Positions 29,901 through 37,424 of a stretch of DNA of 38,519 nt are shown here, one piece after another (within the stretch, counting starts at the first letter, position 1; every line of letters starts with the position of its first letter). Source of the stretch: Gammaproteobacteria bacterium. Its GTDB lineage: Bacteria; Pseudomonadota; Gammaproteobacteria; Steroidobacterales; XN24. A model generated the notes under the pieces. It saw nothing but the letters and a program-made list of their open reading frames with translations, was not told the DNA's origin and ran no database searches. The stretch lies in NCBI GenBank assembly GCA_029287575.1, contig JARFQW010000167.1, positions 1 through 38,519 of the forward strand. Reading direction: 5' to 3'. Made by a program: the position numbers and the translations under genes.

Positions 29901-31993
29901 ACCGGACCGCGGGTCGCCTGACGTCGCCGAGCCTCGATGGGGGCCTGTCCGGGGGGGCGGGCTCTCCGTCCGTTTCAGCCGACGGACTGGCGGTGGCTTT
30001 TCACGGGCGGGCCAGCCCCGGCACCAATGCGGTAACCCAGGTGTTCGTGTCAGTGTCGGGCGGGGACCCGGTTCTGGTCAGCGCCGGTTCCGACGGGCAG
30101 CCAGGCGATGCTGCCAGCGTGAGACCGGCACTTGCGGCGGCGGGGCGGACCGTCGCGTTCCGCAGCCTCGCGGACAATCTCGCGCCGGATGACGTCCAGG
30201 GCACGAGCGACATTTTTGCCGTGGAAACCGGACCGGTTGCCACCAGCCTTTCCGCCACCGCTTCCGGCGACACGATTCGCCTGTCGTGGCAGGCGAGCGG
30301 GCCCGCGGAGGGCTGGGATGTCTACCGGTCCTTGCTCCCCGGCGGCCCCTATGCGTGGCTTGGAACGACGACGGCACGGACGTTTGATGACAGCTCGGCT
30401 GGCGGTAGCGGCGAAGTCTGGTACTGGGTCTCCGGCGTATCGGCCCGCGGGGTCTCCAATGCCATGGATGGGCTGGCGGTTACCGTGCCGGGCGCGGACC
30501 CGACCGATACGGACGGTGACGGGCTTTCCGACACCAGGGAAGCCGCACTGGGCACCGACCCCCGCGACCCCGATTCAGACGACGACGGAATGGCCGACGG
30601 CTGGGAAGTGGAGTACGGCCTGGATCCGCTGGATCCCGCGGACGCGCTGTCTGACCCGGATGCCGACGGTCTCGGCAACCGCGAGGAATTCGCGGCGGGA
30701 ACGGATCCCGGAAATCCGGACTCCGATGGCGACGGGGTCGTCGACGGGGAAGACGATCTGCCGCTGGATCCTTCGGAATCCGTCGACACGGATGGCGACG
30801 GGGTCGGTAACGGCCGGGACAGCGACGACGACGGGGACGGTGTCGCCGACGGCAGCGACAATTGCCCGCTGGATGCCAATCCTGACCAGAAGGACATCGA
30901 CGGTGACGGCCCGGGTGACCGATGTGACGACCGGGCGGGGCCCCGGGTCAATCTTCTCTTGCGCCGATCCACGGACAGCCGCTGGACTCAGTACACCCTG
31001 GTGGGCCCCAAAGTGACCGGCGCAGGCCTGCTGGAGCTGACTCGCAGTTTCGACTACCAGCCTGTCTCCCGGGGCGATTTCGACGGCGACGGCATGGACG
31101 ACCTTCTGGTTCGCGATGTCACCGGCAACAAGGGCGGACGCTGGGCGTTGTGGACGCTTGTTGATCAGTCGGTGACGAGCGCAAGCGCGGCAAAGCTCAC
31201 GCCAAACCTCGACTACGCGGTGATCTCCACCGACGATTTCGACGGGGACGGCAAGGCGGACGTACTCACACGCTCCAACGTTACGGGTCGCTGGTCGATG
31301 TTTCTGATGGATGGCAGCCGGGTCAAGGCGGCCCGTGAACTTGCCGCGCTGCCCAGGGATCTCTCCCTCCAGCCGGTCGCCACAACGGACTTCAACGCCG
31401 ATGGCCGGTCCGACCTGCTGTTGCGACGTCCCGACGGTACCTGGACCATGCACCTGATCGACGGGCTCACCGTTCTGGAGAGCGGGGTACCGGGGTTCAC
31501 GACGGCCACGTATTTTTCGGTCGAGGCGGTAGCCGACTTCAACGGCGATGGCACAGGCGACGTTCTGCTGCGCCGTCCGAACGGCAACTGGTTCATGTAT
31601 CTCATGGACGGCCTGCGAGTCACGGACCTCGGCAAACCGCCCATTACGAAGAACACGGCCTGGCTGCTGGTGGCGGCGGATGACTTCGATGGGGACGGGC
31701 GCGCCGATGTGCTCATTCGCAACCGCAATGATGGGCGCTGGTCCATGTCCCTCATGAACGGCCGCCGCGTCCGCACGGGTGGTCTTGTTCCGATGTCCAG
31801 AAATCTGCAGCTGCAGGTGCTTGCGACCGGCGACTTCGATGCTGACGGACGCGCCGATGTGTTGCTCAGAAACGTGTCCTCCAGCTATCAGGGCATACGC
31901 TGGGTGCTATATACGCTGGACGGCCTGACGATCCTCGACGCCGCCCAGCCCGGGGTGACAAAAAATCCGGATTGGAAGCCCGTGGTGGAGTAG
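26939..31993 (+). CDS. giant secreted mosaic protein: propellers, FnIII, TSP3-like and VCBS repeats
   Basis: The protein has 1684 residues. A long polar start precedes a signal-like hydrophobic segment (about 35-51, AIWLALFLCCLGSTAFAA). Domains in order: propeller-like PD40/TolB-type repeats (about 60-437, units such as DTNGVSDVFVW), FnIII-like modules (about 438-610), Asp-rich calcium-type repeats (611-700, DADGDGLADG), a second propeller (701-1097), another FnIII-like module (1098-1189), a longer DxDxDG array (1190-1334) and FG-GAP/VCBS repeats (1335-1684, DDFDGDGRADVLIRN). The order propeller-FnIII-TSP3 is thus present twice. It should be an exported, calcium-stabilised adhesive or polymer-associated protein. 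No sorting signal is seen at the C-terminus. The start could be ATG 26939 or 26942. No enzyme motif is recognised. Confidence 0.85.
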   Translation: MMDHPDGHKYQPADLRPEWLAGAERRGARRPPWSAIWLALFLCCLGSTAFAARLDPLYSVEAAGWPDNASRSPQISNDGTCAAYISSASNLVSGEPGQGGNLYLFRRTDGTTIQLSELGPAERIEDFAVSDDCSSVVWTAAGLGVSAPGFLRQWRAADGRVRDLVLPVLDPSGDGKPDRQARYQALGMAGDGRSIAVSLLYDSGFGLVTEGVMYNITTGVESSLPFVFQDIALSQSGGVMAFTGPEALVAEDNNDETDVYVYLSATRSVALVSADRSGRAGAGSSGMPSISDDGRLILFESEAPDLVAEDSDGWSDVFLYDRQSDSMTLVSVGSVRDDSLAGSLSGDGSVAAFVSFDDRLVTGDTNGVSDVFVWRDASGTVTRASMSAAGLQAEGASAAPSLDRSGDLLAFESEAANLVDADTGDFRDVFLSTLSLPYLPSNAGASDGTLPDRVRVSWQPGPDATAYRVERRLTEGWESLGTASGSSLEDEDLPVSSLASYRIVPLNAAGEGGATAPVSGYAGPPPAPQGVAASDGQHPFVRIFWNPVSGSDAYAVYRAPATGGGATLVGTTSASELDDLAAAPGTVFRYTVRSRNGFGLGPAGSGDLGLAGTDADGDGLADGVDPDADNDGMADSWERRFGLSPDSSADASGDLDGDGLANRDEFQAGGHPQLADTDRDGATDAADASVADANQDGIAEPWTPLFLAAGPRLTSGAGGSPSGAGPSVSGDGRLVVFDSNAGDLIAGDNNGVSDIFMVDREAGVIRRLSATERGQGGDGGSFQPSVSFDGGTVVFLSTASNLDPASAAGPGPGRVNVFIASPASGAIQRVTALDSFDAADPSLSQDGSIVVFRTVESLVGADTNGVSDVYSWQRANGRVQRISVSESGGQGSAGSFDPVVSASGRHVAFRSSHGFAPGAPSGISHVYVKDLQTGAVDWVSRQPGGDGGNGPSLDPSLSADGSIVAFASDATNLAASDTNRVTDVFVVNRTAGRLTSPSLDGGLSGGAGSPSVSADGLAVAFHGRASPGTNAVTQVFVSVSGGDPVLVSAGSDGQPGDAASVRPALAAAGRTVAFRSLADNLAPDDVQGTSDIFAVETGPVATSLSATASGDTIRLSWQASGPAEGWDVYRSLLPGGPYAWLGTTTARTFDDSSAGGSGEVWYWVSGVSARGVSNAMDGLAVTVPGADPTDTDGDGLSDTREAALGTDPRDPDSDDDGMADGWEVEYGLDPLDPADALSDPDADGLGNREEFAAGTDPGNPDSDGDGVVDGEDDLPLDPSESVDTDGDGVGNGRDSDDDGDGVADGSDNCPLDANPDQKDIDGDGPGDRCDDRAGPRVNLLLRRSTDSRWTQYTLVGPKVTGAGLLELTRSFDYQPVSRGDFDGDGMDDLLVRDVTGNKGGRWALWTLVDQSVTSASAAKLTPNLDYAVISTDDFDGDGKADVLTRSNVTGRWSMFLMDGSRVKAARELAALPRDLSLQPVATTDFNADGRSDLLLRRPDGTWTMHLIDGLTVLESGVPGFTTATYFSVEAVADFNGDGTGDVLLRRPNGNWFMYLMDGLRVTDLGKPPITKNTAWLLVAADDFDGDGRADVLIRNRNDGRWSMSLMNGRRVRTGGLVPMSRNLQLQVLATGDFDADGRADVLLRNVSSSYQGIRWVLYTLDGLTILDAAQPGVTKNPDWKPVVE

Positions 31994-32070
31994 CTGCTCC
32001 CGCACTGCCCTGTTATCCGTACCCCGGGCGCGTTATAACCACGCCTGAAATAGCAACGGCGCATCAGTCC

Positions 32071-33924
32071 TTGAAGATCCTCGGAGTTTCCGCGTTCTAT
32101 CACGACAGCGCAGCGGCCTTCGTTCAGGACGGAGCGCTCGTCGCGGCCGCCCAGCAAGAGCGATTCTCAAGGGCCAAGCATGACTTCGGGTTTCCGTCCG
32201 ATGCGATACGTTATTGCCTGAAGGCGGCCGATACGGAGCTGGCGGCGCTGGACGCGGTTGTGTTCTACGACAAGCCCCTGCTCAAGTTCGAACGCCTTCT
32301 TGAAACCTACCTGGCGTTTGCGCCGCGCGGCCTTAAGTCTTTCATCACCGCGATGCCGGTGTGGCTTAAGGAAAAGCTTTATCTCAAATCGCTGCTGAAG
32401 ACCGAGCTGGGGGAGCTGTCCGGCCTCGGCTCAAACGAATTGCCCAGGCTCCTGTTTACCGAGCATCACGAGGCACATGCCGCCTCGGCCTTTTTTCCCA
32501 GCCCATTCCACGAGGCGGCGGTTCTCTGTCTCGACGGCGTCGGCGAGTGGGCGACGGTGTCGGCATGGAAGGGGGAGGGGAATGCCCTTGAATCTCTCTG
32601 GCAGCTGGACTTCCCTCACTCGCTGGGGCTGCTGTACTCGGCCTTTACCTACTTCTGCGGCTTCCGGGTGAACTCCGGTGAGTACAAGCTGATGGGTCTC
32701 GCACCGTACGGCAGACCAGTCTATCGGGACCGCATTCTCGAGCACCTGATCGACCTCAAGGCCGACGGCAGCTTTCGCCTGGACCTGGACTACTTCGATT
32801 TCTGTACGGGCCTGAGAATGACCGGGCGACGCTTCGAGGAACTCTTCGGTGGCCCGGCGCGGGTGCCGGAATCGGCCATCAGTCAGCGGGAGATGGATCT
32901 TGCTGCCTCGATCCAGTCGGTGACCGAGGAGATTGTCCTGCGGCTGGCGGCTACGGTGCGACAAGAGACGGGCGCATCCCATCTCTGCCTGGCGGGCGGT
33001 GTGGCGCTCAACTGCGTCGCGAATGGCCGGATCCTTCGGGAAGGGCCCTTCGACAGGATCTGGGTTCAGCCGGCCGCCGGTGACGCCGGGGGGGCAGTGG
33101 GTGCGGCGCTGGCGGCCAGTCACGGCTATTTTGGCCAACGTCGTCTTGGCGCATCGGTCCAGGGATCAGGGCATGAATCTCATCCATCCGGCGATGGCAT
33201 GAATGGCTGCCGGCTCGGCCCGCGCTTCGAGGACCGTGAGATCCGGACAACCCTGGACGGTTTCGGCGCCGTTTACGAGGAAGTGGCGGAGGCAGAGCTG
33301 ACCCACCGGACGGCGGCGCTGCTCGAGGAAGGCAAGGTGGTGGGCTGGTTCCAGGGTCGGATGGAGTTCGGGCCCCGTGCGCTTGGCTGCCGATCGATTC
33401 TGGGGGATGCGCGTGACCCGGAAATGCAGCGGCGGATGAATCTGAAGATCAAGTTCCGCGAGTCGTTCCGGCCCTTTGCCCCGGCGGTCCTCGAGGAGCG
33501 CGTTGCCGAGTGGTTCGAACTGGATCACGGCAGTCCGTACATGCTGATCGTCGCCCCCGTCAGCGAAGATCGACGTTGTGATCCCGGGTCCGAGCCGGAC
33601 GGTCTGGACGCGGTTCGCTCCGAGGTGCCCGCCGTCACGCACGTGGACTATTCGGCTCGCGTACAGACCGTTGGACATAGCGCGCAGCCGCGTTTTCGAG
33701 CGCTGTTGCGCGCCTTCGAAGAACGAACCGGCGTGCCGTTGCTGATCAACACGTCGTTCAATGTCCGCGGCGAACCTATTGTCTGCTCGCCCGCGGACGC
33801 CTACCGGTGTTTCATGCGTACCGGGATGGATGCGCTGGTCATGGGCAACTGTGTGCTGCTAAAGACAGCTCAGCCTGCCTGGCGTGAGGATTCGGGCTGG
33901 CGGGACCGGCTGGAACTGGACTGA
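32071..33924 (+). CDS. NodU-family carbamoyltransferase
   Basis: The 617-residue protein is taken from TTG 32071 because MKILGVSAFYHDSAAAFVQD is the standard family start. The frame is open from 31972, but that part overlaps the previous gene. The N-terminal Kae1-like domain has QERFSRAKHDFGFP and the metal-binding HHEAHAASAFF, plus AGGVALNCVANGRI. The C-terminal domain has GWFQGRMEFGPRALGCRSIL and LINTSFNVRGEPIV. NodU/TobZ-type enzymes transfer carbamoyl from carbamoyl phosphate via carbamoyl-AMP to a hydroxyl. Here a sugar of the EPS is likely. A weak promoter (CTGTTA, 18-base spacer, TATAAC at 32034-32039) lies just upstream. The SxtJ-like gene overlaps its stop. Confidence 0.9.
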   Translation: MKILGVSAFYHDSAAAFVQDGALVAAAQQERFSRAKHDFGFPSDAIRYCLKAADTELAALDAVVFYDKPLLKFERLLETYLAFAPRGLKSFITAMPVWLKEKLYLKSLLKTELGELSGLGSNELPRLLFTEHHEAHAASAFFPSPFHEAAVLCLDGVGEWATVSAWKGEGNALESLWQLDFPHSLGLLYSAFTYFCGFRVNSGEYKLMGLAPYGRPVYRDRILEHLIDLKADGSFRLDLDYFDFCTGLRMTGRRFEELFGGPARVPESAISQREMDLAASIQSVTEEIVLRLAATVRQETGASHLCLAGGVALNCVANGRILREGPFDRIWVQPAAGDAGGAVGAALAASHGYFGQRRLGASVQGSGHESHPSGDGMNGCRLGPRFEDREIRTTLDGFGAVYEEVAEAELTHRTAALLEEGKVVGWFQGRMEFGPRALGCRSILGDARDPEMQRRMNLKIKFRESFRPFAPAVLEERVAEWFELDHGSPYMLIVAPVSEDRRCDPGSEPDGLDAVRSEVPAVTHVDYSARVQTVGHSAQPRFRALLRAFEERTGVPLLINTSFNVRGEPIVCSPADAYRCFMRTGMDALVMGNCVLLKTAQPAWREDSGWRDRLELD

Positions 33925-34331
33925 TGCCACGCAGTCTGCAGGAGCCGACCACCCGTGATCTCAGGCAGTTCGCCCTGATCCTGGGGCTGGGCCTGCCGCT
34001 ATTGTTCGGGCTGGTTTTTCCGCTGGCCGGAGGCGGCAACGTTCCCCTGTGGCCGTGGCTTGTCGGGGCCGCCTTTCTGGTATGGGGATTCACAGCGCCG
34101 GCGAGCCTCAAACCCGTCTTTCTGGCCTGGCTCCGCCTGGCTCATGCGATCGGCCGCGTCGTCACGCCGGTAATACTGAGCGTCACCTGGCTCGTGGCGG
34201 TGGTGCCCACGGGCCTGATCATGCGGCTGGTGGGAAACGACCCCATGCGCCGGAAGTGGGATCCGGAGTCGAGCAGCTATCTGCGCCGGTCGGAGCAGCG
34301 GCCGAAGTCCCACATGGAGCGTCCGTTTTGA
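33924..34331 (+). CDS. SxtJ-family small membrane protein
   Basis: The 135-residue protein starts at ATG 33924, overlapping the carbamoyltransferase stop by one base (TGATG). It has three hydrophobic segments (about 17-38, 43-60 and 80-103) and a polar basic tail (DPMRRKWDPESSSYLRRSEQ). Small membrane proteins of this kind (SxtJ family, named from saxitoxin clusters) regularly follow NodU-type carbamoyltransferases in EPS loci. Their role is unknown, perhaps anchoring the enzyme at the membrane. In similar loci a still smaller membrane protein often follows, but I find none here. Confidence 0.75.
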   Translation: MPRSLQEPTTRDLRQFALILGLGLPLLFGLVFPLAGGGNVPLWPWLVGAAFLVWGFTAPASLKPVFLAWLRLAHAIGRVVTPVILSVTWLVAVVPTGLIMRLVGNDPMRRKWDPESSSYLRRSEQRPKSHMERPF

Positions 34332-35030
34332 GCTGACGCTGGAGCCATTGCGTTTGTTGCGCGCCAGGGGGAATCGGTAGCAGGCGGGTATTCGAGAAAG
34401 GAAGCCCGTCTCCGGCAGCGGCGGAATGCTTGCCGGTACGCTGCATGAGCGAATCCGATTTCCGGTCGGCCTTCTGACCAACGAAGCGCGAAATGCGCGA
34501 GCACCAGCCGGCGAGACGTTTCTGCCGGTGTTCATCGGGCCAGGCGCCACGTCCCCGCGGGTTATGGATTACGCGAGCCGAAAATGGCCCCGGATCAAAG
34601 CCGTCCTAGGCCGTACGCGGCTCCAGAACCAGGGTTGCCCTGCGTCGGCGAGGGGCCGTTATGACCTCTCTAACTGACGGATTTTCCGGAATTTTCGGCT
34701 CGGACCAGCGGCGCAGTTTTAGCACCGCCGAGCGTTTCGCCCCGGGCGTGCCCAAGCGCCCGTGTGCGTCTCTTCTTGACTCGTCCATGACACCCCAGAT
34801 CTTCTTATAAGGTTCTTCTTGTATATAGCCCCAAAGCCCAACTGTACTGACGACTTGACGTAATGCAAGAGTTCCCGCGCGGAAACGTGAGGGCGATCAC
34901 TTTCCCGAGGGAAACAGCAAAGTCTTGGCTCGGCGCGAGGGCTGGGCTAGCCTTGGCATCCGGCCGGAGACCGATCCCGGCAAAACTTCACAGACATGGC
35001 GCACTTGCGTCCAGATGAGGGATGACGAAC
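34332..35030. other. 699-bp intergenic region, no supported gene, AT-rich leader
   Basis: I see no convincing gene. An 83-codon frame at 34426-34677 has no ribosome site, no membrane segment and no family resemblance, so it is not called. The part around 34770-34870 is clearly richer in A and T than the surrounding genes and holds TTGACT (34776), TATAAG (34806) and TATATA (34822), but no pair is correctly spaced. It is followed by two tandem palindromes (34871-34914) and then about 115 bases of leader before the DUF4332 gene. The region looks like a long regulatory leader. Confidence 0.6.
34871..34914. promoter_or_regulatory. two tandem palindromes, possible operator pair
   Basis: GTTCCCGCGCGGAAAC (34871-34886, seven of eight pairs match) and TTTCCCGAGGGAAA (34901-34914, six-base perfect arms) share the pattern TTCCCG-n-GGAAA. 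Their centres are 29 bases apart, close to three helical turns. This is typical of a dimeric regulator binding two sites. They lie about 117-160 bases before the DUF4332 gene. No T-run follows either, so they are not terminators. Confidence 0.4.
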
Positions 35031-35435
35031 ATGGCGAAACTCGTTGAAATCGAGGGCATAGGTGAGAAGTACTCGGCACAGCTGGAGTCAGCCGGGGTCT
35101 CGACACAGGCTCAGCTTCTGGAGGCCGGAAAAGACCCGAAGGGCAGAAAGTCCCTGGCCGAAGCCAGCGGCCTGACGGAGAAACTGATCCTGAAGTGGGT
35201 CAATCGTGCCGACCTCGCCCGGGTCAAGGGCATCGGCGAAGAGTACGCGGACCTGCTCGAATGCTCCGGCGTGGATACGGTCCCGGATCTGGCGACCCGT
35301 AATGCCGCGAATCTCCACGCGAAGATGACCGAGGTGAATGCGGAGAAGAAGCTGGTACGTGCTCTGCCCACCGGAGAGCAGGTAGAAAAATGGGTTGAAC
35401 AGGCCAAAACGATGGATCGGGCGGTACACTACTAG
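35031..35435 (+). CDS. DUF4332 domain protein (helix-hairpin-helix type)
   Basis: The 134-residue soluble protein is taken from ATG 35031 because AGGG (35018-35021) is well spaced for it, whereas ATG 35022 abuts that site. Two helix-hairpin-helix-like units are visible: IEGIGEKYSAQLESAGVST near the start and VKGIGEEYADLLECSGVDT at about residues 65-83. The end has VRALPTGEQVEKWVEQAK. DUF4332 proteins have these repeats, which recall the DNA-binding HhH units of polymerases, but their function is not known. Here the gene stands alone with its own long leader and terminator, so it is a single-gene unit inside the EPS locus. Confidence 0.85.
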   Translation: MAKLVEIEGIGEKYSAQLESAGVSTQAQLLEAGKDPKGRKSLAEASGLTEKLILKWVNRADLARVKGIGEEYADLLECSGVDTVPDLATRNAANLHAKMTEVNAEKKLVRALPTGEQVEKWVEQAKTMDRAVHY

Positions 35436-35466
35436 GTTAGGTACCGCGTCGGTTCGGTAAACGCGG

Positions 35467-35496
35467 CGAGGCCTGGTGACAGGCCTCGTTTTTTTT
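35467..35496 (+). terminator. intrinsic terminator after the DUF4332 gene
   Basis: A perfect 9-bp stem CGAGGCCTG / CAGGCCTCG encloses a GTGA tetraloop (GNRA type) and is followed by eight Ts. It lies 31 bases after the DUF4332 stop and ends that transcript. The next gene must therefore have its own promoter downstream or depend on readthrough. Confidence 0.92.
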
Positions 35497-35583
35497 GATC
35501 CCTGGCGACGGGTGGGGTTTGCCAGCCCCCCGGACCCTTCGATTGACGGCCGCCTGCTTTTTCCAAACAAGGACTGCCAAGAC

Positions 35584-36279
35584 ATGTGGGCACGACTCCG
35601 CAAGCTCATCCCCCTTCATCGCAAGGCACCGCCGATCGTCAATGCGGTCATTGCTGATTCGCTCACCTATCTCGATGCCGGGGCCCTGACCGATCTGTTC
35701 GAGATCGCCCGAGCTGCCGAGGAGGCCAACAGGCCGGGCCTGATTGTCGAGGCGGGGTGTGCTCTTGGCGGATCCGCGATCGTCCTCGCGGCAGCGAAGG
35801 CGCCTGGCCGCCCCATGCGCGTTTATGACGTCTTCGGGATGATTCCGCCGCCCTCGGAGGCGGACGAGCAGGATGTGCACGAACGCTACGAGGTGATCCA
35901 GAGCGGTCGCTCAGAGGGCCTGGGCGGCGACCGTTACTACGGGTACGAGGAGGACCTGGTGGCAAAGGTGGCCGGGAACTTCGCTGCCCATGGAGTACCG
36001 CTGGAAAACAACGCCGTGGAACTCGTGCAGGGACTCTTCCAGGACACGATGGTTCTGGAGGAGCCCGTGTGTATCGCCCACGTGGACGGGGACTGGTACG
36101 ACTCTGTCGCGACCTGCCTGGCACGGGTCCATCCGGTGCTGGTTCCCGGGGGTGTGATGGTCATCGATGACTACCATGCCTGGTCAGGCGCGCGAAAGGC
36201 GGTGGACGAGTTTCTCGCTCACCACCCGGGAGAATATGACCTCGTTCGTAAAGAGCGGCTGCACCTGGTCAGAAAGTGA
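35584..36279 (+). CDS. TylF/MycF-type O-methyltransferase
   Basis: The 231-residue protein starts at ATG 35584, with AAGGA ten bases upstream. The frame is open from 35476, but that start falls inside the terminator. SAM motif I is IVEAGCALGGSAIVLA (about residue 54). The late part has HVDGDWYDSVATCLARV, GGVMVIDDYHAWSGARKAVD and the ending LHLVRK, the layout of macrocin O-methyltransferase-like enzymes with metal-binding Asp residues. It should O-methylate a sugar of the polymer in the cytosol. The pyruvyltransferase gene overlaps its end, so both are probably one operon. A different small-molecule acceptor cannot be excluded. Confidence 0.85.
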   Translation: MWARLRKLIPLHRKAPPIVNAVIADSLTYLDAGALTDLFEIARAAEEANRPGLIVEAGCALGGSAIVLAAAKAPGRPMRVYDVFGMIPPPSEADEQDVHERYEVIQSGRSEGLGGDRYYGYEEDLVAKVAGNFAAHGVPLENNAVELVQGLFQDTMVLEEPVCIAHVDGDWYDSVATCLARVHPVLVPGGVMVIDDYHAWSGARKAVDEFLAHHPGEYDLVRKERLHLVRK

Positions 36280-37322
36280 TGGCTGTAGAACGTCCCGTCA
36301 GCTTGGAGACAAGGCCGCGGACCACGCGAGAGGACCTGCGCGCCCTGATTCACGAAGAGCTGGCTCACCTGATCGAGGGAAGCTGCTGTCTGCTGGATGT
36401 GCCCGGGCATCGCAACATCGGCGACCTGTTGATCTGGCGCGGAGAGATGGACTTTCTCTCCAGTATCGGCAAGAAGCCCGGCTACGTGTCCGCCACGGGC
36501 AGCTGCGACGAGCGGCGGGTTGCCGGCTATGACACGATTCTCCTTCACGGCGGCGGGAACTTCGGAGACCTCTGGCACAGGCACCAGTTGTTCCGGGAGT
36601 CGATTGTCAGTCGGTTCAGGGACCGGCGGGTCATCCTCTTTCCGCAGACCGTGCATTTTCATAACCCGGACAATCTGGAGAGCGCCCGGCGAAGTTTCGG
36701 TACGCATCCGGATCTTTATCTGTGCGCCCGGGACGCGGTCAGCCAGGCGTTTCTCGAGAGGCACTTTCCGGACAACGAAGTCCGGCTCCTTCCGGACATG
36801 GCGTTCTGCATCGATGGCCTGGATCGGCGATTGGCCGTTCCCCGCCGCGATCAGTGGCTGCTTCTGGAGCGCATCGACCAGGAGTCCGCCGGACGGTCCT
36901 GGCCGCTGGATCCGGAGCGATTCGAGGTCCGCGACTGGCCGACCCTGTCGGCGCCCCTGCACCAGCGTATCGAGCGCAGGCTGCTGACCGACGCCCATCG
37001 CGCCGCTCATCGGCTTCGCCTGAGGCTGCCGCCCGGCAAAGGTAGTACCGACGGATTCAGCCAGCATCTGACCGAGAAGGCTATCCGGATCGGGGCCGAG
37101 TTCGTATCGGCCTATGAACTCGTCGTGTCGACCCGGCTGCATGGCCACATTCTGTGCCTGCTACTCGGGATCCCCAACGTGCTGGTCGATAACTCCTACG
37201 GCAAGAATCGGACGTTCTTCGACGCCTGGACCTGTGACTTTCCGGGTACCGGGTTCGCCAGCGACATTGCCGGACTTCGCAAGGCGACTCAGGCCATGGG
37301 CTTTCTTCCCGCGGGCGGCTGA
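36279..37322 (+). CDS. polysaccharide pyruvyl transferase
   Basis: The 347-residue protein starts at ATG 36279, sharing one base with the preceding stop. GTG 36276 is one codon earlier. It has RNIGDLLIWRGEMDFL near the start, ILLHGGGNFGDLW and VILFPQTVHF in the first half, and VVSTRLHGHILCLLLGIPN near the end, all typical of the PS_pyruv_trans family (ExoV/GumL type). It transfers a pyruvate ketal from phosphoenolpyruvate to two hydroxyls of a sugar, adding negative charge. The substrate sugar is unknown. It is the last intact cluster gene before the pseudogene and the tRNA. Confidence 0.9.
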   Translation: MAVERPVSLETRPRTTREDLRALIHEELAHLIEGSCCLLDVPGHRNIGDLLIWRGEMDFLSSIGKKPGYVSATGSCDERRVAGYDTILLHGGGNFGDLWHRHQLFRESIVSRFRDRRVILFPQTVHFHNPDNLESARRSFGTHPDLYLCARDAVSQAFLERHFPDNEVRLLPDMAFCIDGLDRRLAVPRRDQWLLLERIDQESAGRSWPLDPERFEVRDWPTLSAPLHQRIERRLLTDAHRAAHRLRLRLPPGKGSTDGFSQHLTEKAIRIGAEFVSAYELVVSTRLHGHILCLLLGIPNVLVDNSYGKNRTFFDAWTCDFPGTGFASDIAGLRKATQAMGFLPAGG

Positions 37323-37424
37323 CGGCGGCAGCCAGGGTTTGCGTCTTTACTGATTCTTCAGGTTCCGCCTCATTGGCGGGAATGGACTTCCGTCAGCCAC
37401 TCCGCGGGGCCGGAGGGGGGAGTC

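Noticed and set aside
28771-30940. Asp-rich DNA repeats of the giant gene as a CRISPR or tandem DNA repeat array
   Set aside because: The repetition is at the protein level (DxDxDG calcium motifs) with varied codons and irregular spacing; no conserved direct repeats with spacers exist.
34426-34677. 83-codon open frame in the gap after the SxtJ-like gene
   Set aside because: No ribosome site, no recognisable domain, and it lies in a region with regulatory features; random frames of this size are common in GC-rich DNA.
34776-34811. TTGACT and TATAAG in the long gap as a promoter pair
   Set aside because: The spacer is 24 bases, too long for a sigma70 promoter.
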